A DNA stretch of 64,000 bases from JANQSP01 sp965226095 (GTDB lineage: Bacteria > Bdellovibrionota > Bdellovibrionia > Bdellovibrionales > UBA1609): the NCBI GenBank assembly GCA_965226095.1, contig OZ245336.1:310001-374000 (forward strand). The letters are read 5' to 3'. Position 1 is the first letter of the stretch; each line of letters starts with the position of its first letter. This document shows, piece after piece, positions 1 through 9,274 of the stretch. The notes under the pieces were generated by a model, which was not told the origin of the DNA, made no database searches, and saw only the letters and a program-made list of their open reading frames with translations. The position numbers and the translations under genes are program-made.

Positions 1-1705
1 TGAGCTTATCGCTCAAGAACAAGGTTTTGAAATAGACACAGTTAATCCAGAGCAATTTAAAAATCAATCACAAACTCAGAGTAAAAAAGAAACTAATAGT
101 CTTACTAATAAACTTATTCAACAAAATGAACTTGCAGGTTTATCTATTAAATACAATTTAGAAAAAACAATAACAACTTGTTACAAAAATAATGAAGATA
201 CAGGAATCATTTTATCAGTCTTTCAAATTAATACCACTCCAACATCAAAAGCCACTAATCAAATCCTTACAAAAGGAGAAAAAGGGTGGTTGGTTTTTGA
301 CACTAGTTGTTTTTACCCTGAAGGAGGAGGTCCTATTGGAGACAGAGGTATTGTCACCACAGAAACTGGATTTGGTGAAATATCCGATTGTCAGGAAAAA
401 GGCTCTGTTATTTTCCACAAAGTAAAAATCATAAAAGGTAAGATCACACAAGGACAAAAGTGTAAGGTGGCAGTAGATCGCACACATCGAAAACTTATTG
501 CTACCAGTCACTCAGCCACTCATCTACTACACCATGCTTTAAGAGAAGTCCTGGGAAAAACAGTCAAACAAAAAGGCTCTTTGGTTGAGCCCGGAAAATT
601 ACGTTTTGATTTCAGTCATCCCAACCCACTCACGGAAAAGCAATTACAAAATATTGAAGAAAAAGTAAATCATTATATCCAGGTACAAAGCAAAGTAGAA
701 ACCATTATTCAACCTTATAAGGATGCTATTTCCCAAGGAGCTTTATGTTTAGCCGGTGAAAATTATTCTGAAAAAGTTCGGATGATCAGTATGGGAGATA
801 GTGTTGAGCTATGTGGAGGTATTCATGTTAAAAACACTAATGAAATTCAATTATTTAAAATTATTTCTGAAACAGGGGTGCAATCCGGTGTCAGACGAAT
901 CCTGGCTTACACTAGTGATATTGTTCAAAATTGGCTTACAAATTTAGAGAATCAAAATCGAGAATTAAGAAAATTTTTAAATCTTCCTTCAACAAATACA
1001 AGATTAGATAATCCTTTTATTTCATGGTGGAAAGAACAAGAACAAGAAATTAAATTTCTAAAAAATCAACTAAAACAAAGTATCTCATCTCCTGTAATCA
1101 ACAAAAACAATGATAAACAAAGAAGTAAATCAACTAATTCTATTTTAAAAAAACAAAAAAACAAAAATTCTTTAGCTCAACAAATGATAGAGTTTGGAAA
1201 ATTTTTAAAAACCCCTGTGTCTAAAGAAATAACACAAGATAACCTCTTTTTATCTTTAGTGAAAAAGAAGAAAGAAGAAATACAAACTTTAAAAAAACAA
1301 GTTGATAGCTTATCCAAAAACTTTGATCAAAAAAAATTAATAAACCAAATAAAAAAATTCAAATATAAAAATATTACCGGTCATTTACTAATAGCAAGTC
1401 TCCCTATAGATGATCGAAAATTATTAGCAGAAATGATGGATCAATTAAAATCCAAAATAGAACCCGCAATAGTTATCCTATTGGGAGAGGGAGAAATATC
1501 AGAAGCTGAAAAAAAATACCCTATCATAGTCAGTGTGAGCCAGGAACTTCAAAAAGATATTTCTGCTAATAAAGTACTACAGCAAATGATTGCACCAGTT
1601 CTAAAGGGAAAAGGAGGGGGACAAGCTCGCTTTGCACAAGGAATAATGACCAGTAAATCCAGCCTGTCTGAACTGGAAAATATTATATTAAAACATTTTA
1701 AATAA
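1..1705 (+). CDS. alaS: alanine--tRNA ligase, C-terminal part (5' end outside window)
   Basis: Charges tRNA-Ala with alanine and removes wrongly attached serine or glycine. The reading frame is open from base 2, so about 567 residues of the C-terminal part are present and the catalytic core lies upstream of the window. Visible are the editing domain with the metal-binding HxxxH pair (in SHSATH, near base 506), the matching CGGIH motif near base 813, and a C-terminal DHHA1 domain ending in the glycine-rich GKGGGQARFAQG stretch near base 1605. The linker between editing and C-terminal domains is unusually long and Lys/Asn-rich and seems to hold two copies of one helical unit (around bases 980-1075 and 1195-1310). 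mutY starts one base after the stop, so the two are probably co-transcribed. Identity is certain. Confidence 0.96.
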   Translation, partial: ELIAQEQGFEIDTVNPEQFKNQSQTQSKKETNSLTNKLIQQNELAGLSIKYNLEKTITTCYKNNEDTGIILSVFQINTTPTSKATNQILTKGEKGWLVFDTSCFYPEGGGPIGDRGIVTTETGFGEISDCQEKGSVIFHKVKIIKGKITQGQKCKVAVDRTHRKLIATSHSATHLLHHALREVLGKTVKQKGSLVEPGKLRFDFSHPNPLTEKQLQNIEEKVNHYIQVQSKVETIIQPYKDAISQGALCLAGENYSEKVRMISMGDSVELCGGIHVKNTNEIQLFKIISETGVQSGVRRILAYTSDIVQNWLTNLENQNRELRKFLNLPSTNTRLDNPFISWWKEQEQEIKFLKNQLKQSISSPVINKNNDKQRSKSTNSILKKQKNKNSLAQQMIEFGKFLKTPVSKEITQDNLFLSLVKKKKEEIQTLKKQVDSLSKNFDQKKLINQIKKFKYKNITGHLLIASLPIDDRKLLAEMMDQLKSKIEPAIVILLGEGEISEAEKKYPIIVSVSQELQKDISANKVLQQMIAPVLKGKGGGQARFAQGIMTSKSSLSELENIILKHFK

Positions 1706-1706
1706 T

Positions 1707-2687
1707 ATGGCTCAGCCTAAGCAAAAAATACTTCAATGGTATAAAGAAAATAAGAGAATTCTTCCCTGGAGAGAATCCAACAACCCTTATTATATTTGGA
1801 TCTCAGAGGTTATGCTTCAACAAACCACTGTCAGCACTGTTATTCCTTATTATAAAGCTTTCATCAAAAAATTTAAAACCCTAAAAAATCTTGCTCAATC
1901 ACCCTTGGAAGAAGTGATGCCTTATTGGTCCGGTCTGGGTTATTATAATCGTATTAAAAACTTGCACTTAGCCGCACAAATAATAAACCAGCAAAAATCC
2001 TTCCCTCGTAAATACATAGAATTATTAAAACTTCCAGGATTTGGTCCTTATACTGCTCGTGCTGTCAGCTCTCTGGCTTTTAATGAAAAAGTTGGTGCAT
2101 TGGACACTAATATTATTCGAGTTCTGTCCCGTTACAATGCTTTAAAAATTCACTGGTGGAAAACAAAAGAGAGAGAAAAATTACAAACTCTGGCTGATGG
2201 ATGGATGAAAAATGTTAATCCGGCCACGATGAACCAGGCTTTAATGGAATTAGGTGCTTTGGTTTGTACAAGCAAAGAACCTCAATGTTCTGCATGTCCT
2301 TTAAACAAAACCTGCCTGGCTTATAAAACAAAAACTTTTCATCTTATCCCAATAAAGAAAACAAAGAAGAAAAAAGAAATATGGTTATGGGAACCAATAG
2401 TTTATACAAAACAGAAAAAAATTGCTTTTATAAAAAACATGAACATCCTACCTTTTTTAAAAACACACTTAGTTTTCCCTGGCCAATCCCTCCAAAAAAA
2501 ACAAACTCCAAGAACATATCATTTTATACACTTCATTACTCACCACACTATCTATGTGCGAGTACATTTTATTAATATAACAAAACCCCAAAATATTAAG
2601 TTGATTTGGTTGACATTACCGGAGATTAAAAAGAAAAGTCCATCCAGCCTCATTCAAAAAGTATTACATACTACGAATGATATTTAA
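1707..2687 (+). CDS. mutY: A/G-specific adenine DNA glycosylase MutY
   Basis: Removes adenine mispaired with 8-oxoguanine in base excision repair. The 326 residues show the catalytic Glu34 in WISEVMLQQT, a helix-hairpin-helix around residues 107-127 (LPGFGPYTA), Asp133 in LDTNIIRVL, and the [4Fe-4S] loop with Cys187, Cys194, Cys197 and Cys203 in the expected C-x6-C-x2-C-x5-C spacing. The roughly 115-residue tail fits the divergent NUDIX-like recognition domain. It follows alaS by one base and its stop overlaps the convergent tatA gene by four bases. The ATG is supported by the position of the first helix in the family. Confidence 0.95.
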   Translation: MAQPKQKILQWYKENKRILPWRESNNPYYIWISEVMLQQTTVSTVIPYYKAFIKKFKTLKNLAQSPLEEVMPYWSGLGYYNRIKNLHLAAQIINQQKSFPRKYIELLKLPGFGPYTARAVSSLAFNEKVGALDTNIIRVLSRYNALKIHWWKTKEREKLQTLADGWMKNVNPATMNQALMELGALVCTSKEPQCSACPLNKTCLAYKTKTFHLIPIKKTKKKKEIWLWEPIVYTKQKKIAFIKNMNILPFLKTHLVFPGQSLQKKQTPRTYHFIHFITHHTIYVRVHFINITKPQNIKLIWLTLPEIKKKSPSSLIQKVLHTTNDI

Positions 2688-2917
2688 TTTTTCTCTTCTT
2701 CTGTCCCTATGCTTTCTGCTGTATCATTTGATGAACTGGTAGGAGTGGCAGAAGCGGAATCAGGAGGCTTAGGTTTTTCTGTATTTCCATCCAATCCCTT
2801 TTTAAAATCCCTTAAAGCTTCTCCTAAAGATTTACCAAGCTCTCTCACTTTCTTATGTCCAAAAAGCAACAACAGAATAAGTAAAACAATAAGAATTTGC
2901 CATATTGATGGATACAT
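2684..2917 (-). CDS. tatA: Sec-independent translocase protein TatA/TatE
   Basis: Forms the pore-like element of the twin-arginine pathway that exports folded proteins. The 77 residues have the family layout: a short N-terminal membrane helix (about residues 4-19), the FGHKK hinge after it, an amphipathic helix (RELGKSLGEALRDFKKGL), and a charged, low-complexity tail. A strong ribosome site (AAGGGGGTG on the minus strand) lies just before the ATG. The gene stands alone; a second TatA/B-family gene and tatC lie 59 kb away at 61785-62712. The length and the absence of the Pro after FG favour TatA over TatB. Confidence 0.92.
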   Translation of the reverse strand: MYPSIWQILIVLLILLLLFGHKKVRELGKSLGEALRDFKKGLDGNTEKPKPPDSASATPTSSSNDTAESIGTEEEKN

Positions 2918-3027
2918 ACTGCACCCCCTTTTTATACACTGGTTATCTCAACTTTGTTGAAGATACCATAAACTACCTATTTTAAAAAATTAAAAATTTT
3001 TACTATATATAATAATCAGCATAAAAC

Positions 3028-3768
3028 TTAACCTATAGAGGATTTTATATATTCTTTATTCATACGGGCAATAGCAGTAATGGAAATTTCTTTAGGGCAG
3101 GCTTTGGAACAAGCTCCTGTATTTGTACAAGATCCAAAACCTTCTTTTTCCATCTGTTGAACCATTTTAATGGCCCGCTGTTTGGCCTCCGGCTGTCCAT
3201 GTGGGAGCAAAGCCAGATGAGACATTTTAGCGGCAGTAAATAAACTGGCCGAAGCATTTTTACAAACAGCTACACATGCTCCACAACCAATACAAGCTGC
3301 ATTTTCAAAGGCTTCTTCCGCCTGAGCACGAGGCACAGGAAGACTATGTGCCTCCGGAGCTGAACCGGTATTTACAGAAATGTAACCACCAGCCTGAATA
3401 ATTCGATCAAAAGCCTCTCTATTCACAATCAAATCCTTTACCACAGGAAAAGCCTTTGCTCTAAAAGGCTCAATAATCACTTCTTCCCCATTTTTAAAAG
3501 CTCTCAAATGCAGTTGACAAGTTGCGCTTCCCAAGTGAGGACCGTGCGGATTACCATTAATCACTAAGGAACAGGCCCCACATATCCCCTCTCTACAATC
3601 ATGATCAAAAGCCACTGGTTCTTTACCGACAGCAACTAATTGCTCATTGAGTGTATCCAACATTTCCAGAAATGACATATTGAGATTAAGATTATTTACA
3701 GTATACCGTTTAAATTGTCCGGAACTTTGTGTATCTTCTTGTCTCCAAATTTTTAAATTTAATTTCAT
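3028..3768 (-). CDS. sdhB: succinate dehydrogenase/fumarate reductase iron-sulfur subunit
   Basis: Carries electrons between the flavin of SdhA and the membrane quinone site in complex II. All cluster ligands are visible in 246 residues: [2Fe-2S] Cys58, Cys63, Cys66 and Cys84; ferredoxin-like Cys159, Cys162, Cys165 and Cys169; and Cys214, Cys220 and Cys224 for the remaining clusters. It is the last gene of sdhC-sdhA-sdhB on the minus strand, 22 bases after sdhA. This gene order and the single cytochrome subunit match the B-type complex II of Bdellovibrio, Bacteroidota and epsilonproteobacteria. Sequence alone does not fix whether it works as succinate dehydrogenase or fumarate reductase. Confidence 0.94.
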   Translation of the reverse strand: MKLNLKIWRQEDTQSSGQFKRYTVNNLNLNMSFLEMLDTLNEQLVAVGKEPVAFDHDCREGICGACSLVINGNPHGPHLGSATCQLHLRAFKNGEEVIIEPFRAKAFPVVKDLIVNREAFDRIIQAGGYISVNTGSAPEAHSLPVPRAQAEEAFENAACIGCGACVAVCKNASASLFTAAKMSHLALLPHGQPEAKQRAIKMVQQMEKEGFGSCTNTGACSKACPKEISITAIARMNKEYIKSSIG

Positions 3769-3790
3769 AATATTTTATCCTTATAACGGT

Positions 3791-5725
3791 TCATTTATAA
3801 CTTCTTTGGCTTAAAGCCACTTCTTCAAAAACAAGAGGTTCTTTACAAAAGTTCCATTCTGTTTTATCAGGCATTTTATCCCATAAAGACACATGACAAA
3901 ATTCTTCATCATTCCTTAAAGCCTCCTGCTCTTTTGTCTGATGTTCCTCCCTAAAGTGAGAACCACAGGATTCTTCTCTGGACAAAGCATCTAAAGCCAT
4001 CAATTCCCCAAGCTCTAAAAAGTCCGCTACTCTGCCTGCTTTTTCCAATTCAGCATTTTTACTATTCTGATTGCCTGTCACTCTTACATCTTCCCAAAAA
4101 TTATTTCTTAACTCGCGAATTCTTTCTACAGCTTCGTTAAGACTATTTTTATTTCTGAGCATTCCCACATTATTCCATAAAATCTGTCCCAGTTCTTGAT
4201 GAAAAGAATTAACGGTGCTTCTACCTTGAATATTTAAAAGTTTATTCAACTTCTCCTGTACTTGTAAAAGACTATCTTTAAAAGATTTTTCCTGCTTACT
4301 TTTATCAGGACTTTCGAAACCTGCTAGATGATTCCCCACCGTATAGGGAATAATAAAATAACCATCTGCCAAACCCTGCATAAGAGCGGAAGCTCCAAGG
4401 CGATTAGCTCCATGATCGGAAAAGTTAGCCTCTCCCAAAACAAACAAACCAGGTACATTACTTTCCAGATTATAATCCACCCATAAACCTCCCATCGTAT
4501 AATGAACTGCTGGATAAATGCGCATAGGAGTTTTATAAGGACTTTCTCCAGTAATTTTTTCATACATATCAAACAGATTACCATATCGATCAGATAGAGG
4601 TTTTTTACCAAGACGATTCATTGCCTCTTTAAAATCCAAATAAACAGCTTCCTTGGTAAGGCCTACACCAAAACCTTTATCCACTTGAAATTTAGCCTGC
4701 CGGCTGGCGAGATCTCTTGGCACTAAATTTCCAAAACTGGGATAAATCCTTTCCAAATAATAATCTCTTTCTGATTCAGGAATTTGTTCAGGAGAACGAA
4801 GATCTTTCTTTTGTTTAGGTACCCACACCCTCCCGTCATTTCGTAAAGATTCTGATAATAAGGTCAATTTGGACTGATATTCCCCTGAGCGAGGAATGCA
4901 GGTTGGATGAATTTGTGTAAAACAGGGATTGGCAAAAAACGCTCCTTTTTTATGACATCGCCAACTAGCTGTCACATTGGAGTGCATTGCATTAGTGGAA
5001 AGGTAAAACACATTCCCATAACCCCCAGTAGCCAATATGACGGCATGACCAGCATGGCTTTCCAACTCTCCAGTTATTAAATTACGAACAGTAATACCTA
5101 TAGCTTTCCCATCACATAAAACAAGATCCAGCATTTCACGACGGGGATACATTTGTACTCGACCAAGTTCAACCTGTCTCATTAAAGCGCTGTAAGCTCC
5201 TAATAACAATTGTTGTCCTGTCTGCCCTCTAGCATAAAAAGTACGTGATACTTGAGCTCCTCCAAAAGAACGATTGGCTAATAAACCTCCATACTCCCTG
5301 GCAAAAGGCACTCCCTGTGCCACAGCCTGATCAATAATTTGATTGGAAATTTGAGCCAGACGATACACATTAGCTTCTCTGGATCTAAAATCTCCTCCCT
5401 TAACAGTGTCATAAAAAAGCCTTTTGATAGAATCACCGTCTCCACGATAGTTTTTAGCTGCATTGATACCACCTTGAGCGGCAATAGAATGAGCTCGCCG
5501 TGCGGAATCCTGAATACAAAAAGTTTTTACATGATAACCCAGTTCCGCCAAAGAAGAGGATGCAGAAGCTCCCGCTAAACCACTCCCTACTACTATTAAA
5601 TGGTGTTTTCTTTTATTAGCTGGATTAATCAGACGCAAATCAAAACGATGTTTGTCCCATTTGTCCGCCAAAGAACCGGAAGGAACTTTTGAAGAAGGTG
5701 CTTGTATGGAAGTCATAACACTCAT
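3791..5725 (-). CDS. sdhA: succinate dehydrogenase/fumarate reductase flavoprotein subunit
   Basis: Oxidises succinate to fumarate, or the reverse, with covalently bound FAD. The N-terminal dinucleotide fold VVGSGLAGASAS (residues 45-56), the FAD-linking His79 in RAHSIAAQGG, and the substrate-site stretch TQIHPTC are present; total 644 residues. I place the start at 5725, giving MSVMTS, because this ATG overlaps the sdhC stop by one base (TAATG), a usual translational-coupling junction. The frame is open for 35 more codons upstream, but that part lies inside sdhC and is cysteine-rich with no family match. It is longer than E. coli SdhA (588) and similar to Bacteroidota-type enzymes. Confidence 0.95.
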   Translation of the reverse strand: MSVMTSIQAPSSKVPSGSLADKWDKHRFDLRLINPANKRKHHLIVVGSGLAGASASSSLAELGYHVKTFCIQDSARRAHSIAAQGGINAAKNYRGDGDSIKRLFYDTVKGGDFRSREANVYRLAQISNQIIDQAVAQGVPFAREYGGLLANRSFGGAQVSRTFYARGQTGQQLLLGAYSALMRQVELGRVQMYPRREMLDLVLCDGKAIGITVRNLITGELESHAGHAVILATGGYGNVFYLSTNAMHSNVTASWRCHKKGAFFANPCFTQIHPTCIPRSGEYQSKLTLLSESLRNDGRVWVPKQKKDLRSPEQIPESERDYYLERIYPSFGNLVPRDLASRQAKFQVDKGFGVGLTKEAVYLDFKEAMNRLGKKPLSDRYGNLFDMYEKITGESPYKTPMRIYPAVHYTMGGLWVDYNLESNVPGLFVLGEANFSDHGANRLGASALMQGLADGYFIIPYTVGNHLAGFESPDKSKQEKSFKDSLLQVQEKLNKLLNIQGRSTVNSFHQELGQILWNNVGMLRNKNSLNEAVERIRELRNNFWEDVRVTGNQNSKNAELEKAGRVADFLELGELMALDALSREESCGSHFREEHQTKEQEALRNDEEFCHVSLWDKMPDKTEWNFCKEPLVFEEVALSQRSYK

Positions 5726-6390
5726 TACCCTACTCCCAAAAAGAAAAACACATAGATAGGTTGTGAGAGAAACCCAAGTACAACTAGCACACCATAACAT
5801 ACACTCACCCGGTTCACCCATACCTGCCAATGTGCTTTATCCAAACCTAAGGATCTAAAAGCTGAACTCACTCCATGCACAAGGTGAAAACACAATATGA
5901 TCAAGGCCAGACAATACCAGGAAACAGCCCAGGGGTTTTGAAATACTTCCACAACCAGGCGAAATAGATCCCTGACCGCTTTACCTCCATAATACACCTT
6001 ATAGAATTCACCATATTTAAAAATAATCAAATGTAAAATTACAAAAACCAAAACCACAGCACCTTGAGCCAAAAGAGTTTTTTGATAAAGAGCTGTAGCC
6101 TTTATTCCAGTAGCCTTTCGAGCATACTTTATCGGACGGGCAATATAATTTTTAATGCTTAAAAACAGCACTAAAACAATATGCAAAACAAAACAAAATA
6201 ACAAAGCCAATTCCGCCGGCACAAACCAACTGCTTTGCAATAGATTGTGTGCATAAAGATTATAAGCTTTCGGACCTGAAAATATTAACATATTGCCAAG
6301 CATGTGAACTAAAACAAAACCAGCTAGCCCCAACCCTGTTAGACCAGCTAGAAATTTTTGCCCTATGTTATATAGAAAAAAATTTTTCAT
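5725..6390 (-). CDS. sdhC: succinate dehydrogenase cytochrome b558-type membrane subunit
   Basis: Membrane anchor of complex II, binding haem and quinone. From the chosen start (MKNFFLYN) the protein has 221 residues and five hydrophobic helices with several histidines placed inside or at helix ends, as in the single-subunit di-haem anchors of B. subtilis and Wolinella. The start at 6390 is preceded by a clear ribosome site (AAGGAAT about ten bases upstream). A longer frame to 6528 exists, but its extra 46 residues look unlike the family. It leads the sdhCAB operon and faces away from etfB across a gap of 182 bases that must hold both promoters. Confidence 0.9.
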   Translation of the reverse strand: MKNFFLYNIGQKFLAGLTGLGLAGFVLVHMLGNMLIFSGPKAYNLYAHNLLQSSWFVPAELALLFCFVLHIVLVLFLSIKNYIARPIKYARKATGIKATALYQKTLLAQGAVVLVFVILHLIIFKYGEFYKVYYGGKAVRDLFRLVVEVFQNPWAVSWYCLALIILCFHLVHGVSSAFRSLGLDKAHWQVWVNRVSVCYGVLVVLGFLSQPIYVFFFLGVG

Positions 6391-6572
6391 AATTTTATTA
6401 ATTCCTTGTCTTAGGCCATAACATTTTATAAATCTTTTGTCTGTCATTTTGAAGCATTTATTATACACAGCTAACAAAAACAGACTTTTCGATTGCAGAA
6501 GAGAGATTTTTATGGTCCATATAATCAATATAAAATTTATTTCAAAACAATTATTCCACCTATTGGATTTTT

Positions 6573-7343
6573 ATGAAAATTGTTATTTGTTTAAAACAAG
6601 TTCCTGACACAAATACCCGTTTAACTCTATTACCAGAGGGAAAAGGAATTGATGAAACTAGCATTGAATGGATTATCAACCCTTATGACGAATTTGCTTT
6701 GGAAGAAGCTCTAAGAATTAAAGAAAAAAAACAGGATAGTCATGTTACCGTTTTAAGTGTTGGTCCTTCTCGAGTGGAAAAAGCCCTGAAAACCGCACTG
6801 GCGATGGGAGCTGACAAAGCTGTTTTATTGGAAACAGATCACACTCTCAATCCTGCTATGATCAGCTCAATCCTGGCAGATTTTTTAAAAAAAGAATCAC
6901 CTGATCTAATTTTAACCGGCAAATCAGGTATTGATAACAACCATAGTCTCACTGGTTCTATGCTAGCTGAACACCTTCAGATTAATCAAGTCAGCTTCAT
7001 CAATTACATGGAAGAAAAACAAGATGGCTCCTGGTTGTGCAAAAGAAATATAAGTAATGGTATAAAACAAGAGATTCAAATAAAAATTCCGCTTTTAGTT
7101 ACAGTAGATAAAGGTATCAACCAACCCCGATATCCATCCCTACCTGGAATTATGAAAGCTAAAAACAAACCCATTGAAAAAATTCCCCTGTCTTTATTAA
7201 CAAACAACAACATAGAAATGCATTCTTACTATTTACCAGATAGAAAAATAAACCCTCATATATTTTCCGGCACTCCTCAGGAACAAGTGGATCAGTTAAT
7301 AGAAATCTTAAGAAATAAAGAGAAGGTATTAAATAATGTCTGA
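6573..7343 (+). CDS. etfB: electron transfer flavoprotein beta subunit
   Basis: AMP-binding subunit of the ETF dimer, which collects electrons from acyl-CoA and other flavin dehydrogenases and passes them to the quinone pool. The 256 residues begin with the family's MKIVICLKQVPDT and contain the adenine-nucleotide fold with ALAMGADKAVLLE near residue 75 and DLILTGKSGIDNN near residue 110, the usual recognition-loop area. It overlaps etfA by eight bases, so the pair is one transcript. No ETF-quinone oxidoreductase is in the window. Confidence 0.94.
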   Translation: MKIVICLKQVPDTNTRLTLLPEGKGIDETSIEWIINPYDEFALEEALRIKEKKQDSHVTVLSVGPSRVEKALKTALAMGADKAVLLETDHTLNPAMISSILADFLKKESPDLILTGKSGIDNNHSLTGSMLAEHLQINQVSFINYMEEKQDGSWLCKRNISNGIKQEIQIKIPLLVTVDKGINQPRYPSLPGIMKAKNKPIEKIPLSLLTNNNIEMHSYYLPDRKINPHIFSGTPQEQVDQLIEILRNKEKVLNNV

Positions 7344-8322
7344 TAAAAAAGTTTTTGTATTACTAGAATCTTCAAATGAAAAGATTACAAACAGCTCTTT
7401 AGAACTTTTAAATTTTGCACTTCAACAAAAATGGCAAGTCAGTGCTATTTGTATTGGCTTAACAGAAATGGAGTGCTCTCAATCTTTAAATAATTTAAAC
7501 ATCCATGAAATACTTCACTATCCAATAAAAGATTTTTCCAAGGCAAGTCCTCAAACACAAAGCCAATTTATAAGCACCCTTATTCAGAAGGAACAACCGG
7601 ATTTATTTTTGGCGCCACATTCTATTTTGAATTTGGATTTTCTACCACGATCTGCAGTGCAGTTAAAAATCCCTGTACTTAGTGAAGTCTGTTCTCTTAA
7701 AGAAGAACAAGATTCCTGGTTAGTGGAGAAAGAGTTGTACGCTGGAAAATGTCGGGCCTTTTCCAATCTACCTTTTACAAAGCCTGGACCTATTGTACTG
7801 ATGCAATTGATGACCAAGATTCAATTAGAAGAAATCAAAAAATCCACTGTTTCAAAAAAAATAAGAGAAATCCAAATCCCCATCAATAATAACGGTTATC
7901 AAATTAAAGAAGATCAAATCACATCTGGCAACCAAAGAACAGATCTAACAGAAGCAGATATTATTGTTTCAGGTGGAAGGGGTTTGCAAAAACCGGAAAA
8001 TTTTAAATTATTAGAGGAATTGGTTGAAACAATAGGAGACAGGGCAGCTTTAGGGGCTTCACGAGCAGTTACTGATGCCGGCTGGTGTCCTCATAGTATA
8101 CAAGTCGGTCAAACAGGTAAAACAGTTAGCCCTAGTTTATATATTGCCTGCGGTATTTCCGGAGCCATTCAACACCTGGCTGGTATGAATAATGCCCGAG
8201 TAATTGTTGTTATTAACAAAGATTCCCAAGCTCCTTTTTTCCAAAAATGCCATTATGGATTAGTCGGTGATTTATTCGAAATAATCCCAGTATTGATAAA
8301 ATCTCTTAAAAAAACCGCTTAA
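7336..8322 (+). CDS. etfA: electron transfer flavoprotein alpha subunit
   Basis: FAD-carrying partner of EtfB. The diagnostic C-terminal half is complete: SGGRGLQKPENF, the ALGASRAVTDAGW stretch, QVGQTGKTVSP, and IACGISGAIQHLAGM followed by VINKDSQAPFF, which together bind FAD. The N-terminal half is more diverged. Length (328) is normal. It overlaps etfB by eight bases and is followed 27 bases later by the first of three SurA/PpiC-like genes. Confidence 0.94.
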   Translation: MSDKKVFVLLESSNEKITNSSLELLNFALQQKWQVSAICIGLTEMECSQSLNNLNIHEILHYPIKDFSKASPQTQSQFISTLIQKEQPDLFLAPHSILNLDFLPRSAVQLKIPVLSEVCSLKEEQDSWLVEKELYAGKCRAFSNLPFTKPGPIVLMQLMTKIQLEEIKKSTVSKKIREIQIPINNNGYQIKEDQITSGNQRTDLTEADIIVSGGRGLQKPENFKLLEELVETIGDRAALGASRAVTDAGWCPHSIQVGQTGKTVSPSLYIACGISGAIQHLAGMNNARVIVVINKDSQAPFFQKCHYGLVGDLFEIIPVLIKSLKKTA

Positions 8323-8348
8323 AGGACAGGACAAAAGTCTGATTTATT

Positions 8349-9266
8349 TTGAAAAATACACAACTTATGTTTATACTTAGGAACAATATGTTTGTTATTC
8401 GATCGATTATCGCTTTTTGCCTATGTAGCTTTTTCCTGCACTCAGCTATTGGTAAAACTCTTATCACCATTTCCAAAAAAAAAGGTGGTCAGGTGATCAC
8501 CCGTGTTTCTTTAAAAGAAGTTCAATCAGCTTATGGTCATATAAAAAAATTGGGAGCAGAAAGTGCACCTACTCCTAAAAAATTTGTAAATGACTATGTT
8601 CGATATGTTATTGGAATAGAAGAAGCTTATAAAGATAAAGCCTTAGTAAAAGATGCAAAAATAAAAAATATGTTTGCTAATCCACTACTCAAACAAGGAT
8701 TTGAACAATTATTATATAAAATGCTGGCAGAAACAAAACTACAAAAACAAATTGCTCAATTAGATAAAAAGGCCCGCACGTTATCTAAAACTGTTCTATT
8801 AAAATTTTATCGACAAAACCTGGAATATGATTTTCATTTTATTCAAATCAGTTTCCCTGAAAACCCTAATAAAAAACAATTGGCAGAAGCTAATAATCGA
8901 GCTTCACAAATTTATAAGGAAGTACGAAAAAGCAAAAAACCTTTCCCTGCCCTTGTGGATATTTATTCCGACAACCGGATGGGAAAACTCACTGTTCCTC
9001 GCAGCCGTAACACCACTTACCCTTCTGTTTACCAAGTTGTTTCCAGAATGAAAAACAGGGCTATTTCTGCTCCTGTCAAGGCAGTAGACGGTTTATATAT
9101 TATCAAACTCAATCGAAAAATTCCATTTGGAGAAGCTAACCGTACTCAAATAAAAGCCGCTTATTTCGATAAAGAAAGAACTAAAATTTTTAATAATTAT
9201 TTTAATAAAATTCAAAAGCAATATACTGTACAAATCAATCAAGCTTTATTAAAACAAGTTAAATAA
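8349..9266 (+). CDS. exported peptidyl-prolyl isomerase-like chaperone (PpiC/SurA type), first of three
   Basis: Probable periplasmic folding factor. A signal peptide (hydrophobic run after MFVIR, ending around SAIG) is followed by a helical SurA_N-like region and, around residues 160-260, a parvulin-like stretch with FHFIQISF and SAPVKAVDGLYIIKL, which match the usual strand pattern weakly. The called start is a TTG at 8349; ATG codons at 8367 and 8388 are in frame, and the one at 8388 gives the most normal signal peptide. It heads a run of three related genes ending in pdxA. Several parvulin active-site residues are not obvious, so it may be a chaperone without isomerase activity. Confidence 0.7.
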   Translation: MKNTQLMFILRNNMFVIRSIIAFCLCSFFLHSAIGKTLITISKKKGGQVITRVSLKEVQSAYGHIKKLGAESAPTPKKFVNDYVRYVIGIEEAYKDKALVKDAKIKNMFANPLLKQGFEQLLYKMLAETKLQKQIAQLDKKARTLSKTVLLKFYRQNLEYDFHFIQISFPENPNKKQLAEANNRASQIYKEVRKSKKPFPALVDIYSDNRMGKLTVPRSRNTTYPSVYQVVSRMKNRAISAPVKAVDGLYIIKLNRKIPFGEANRTQIKAAYFDKERTKIFNNYFNKIQKQYTVQINQALLKQVK

Positions 9267-9274
9267 CAATTTAA

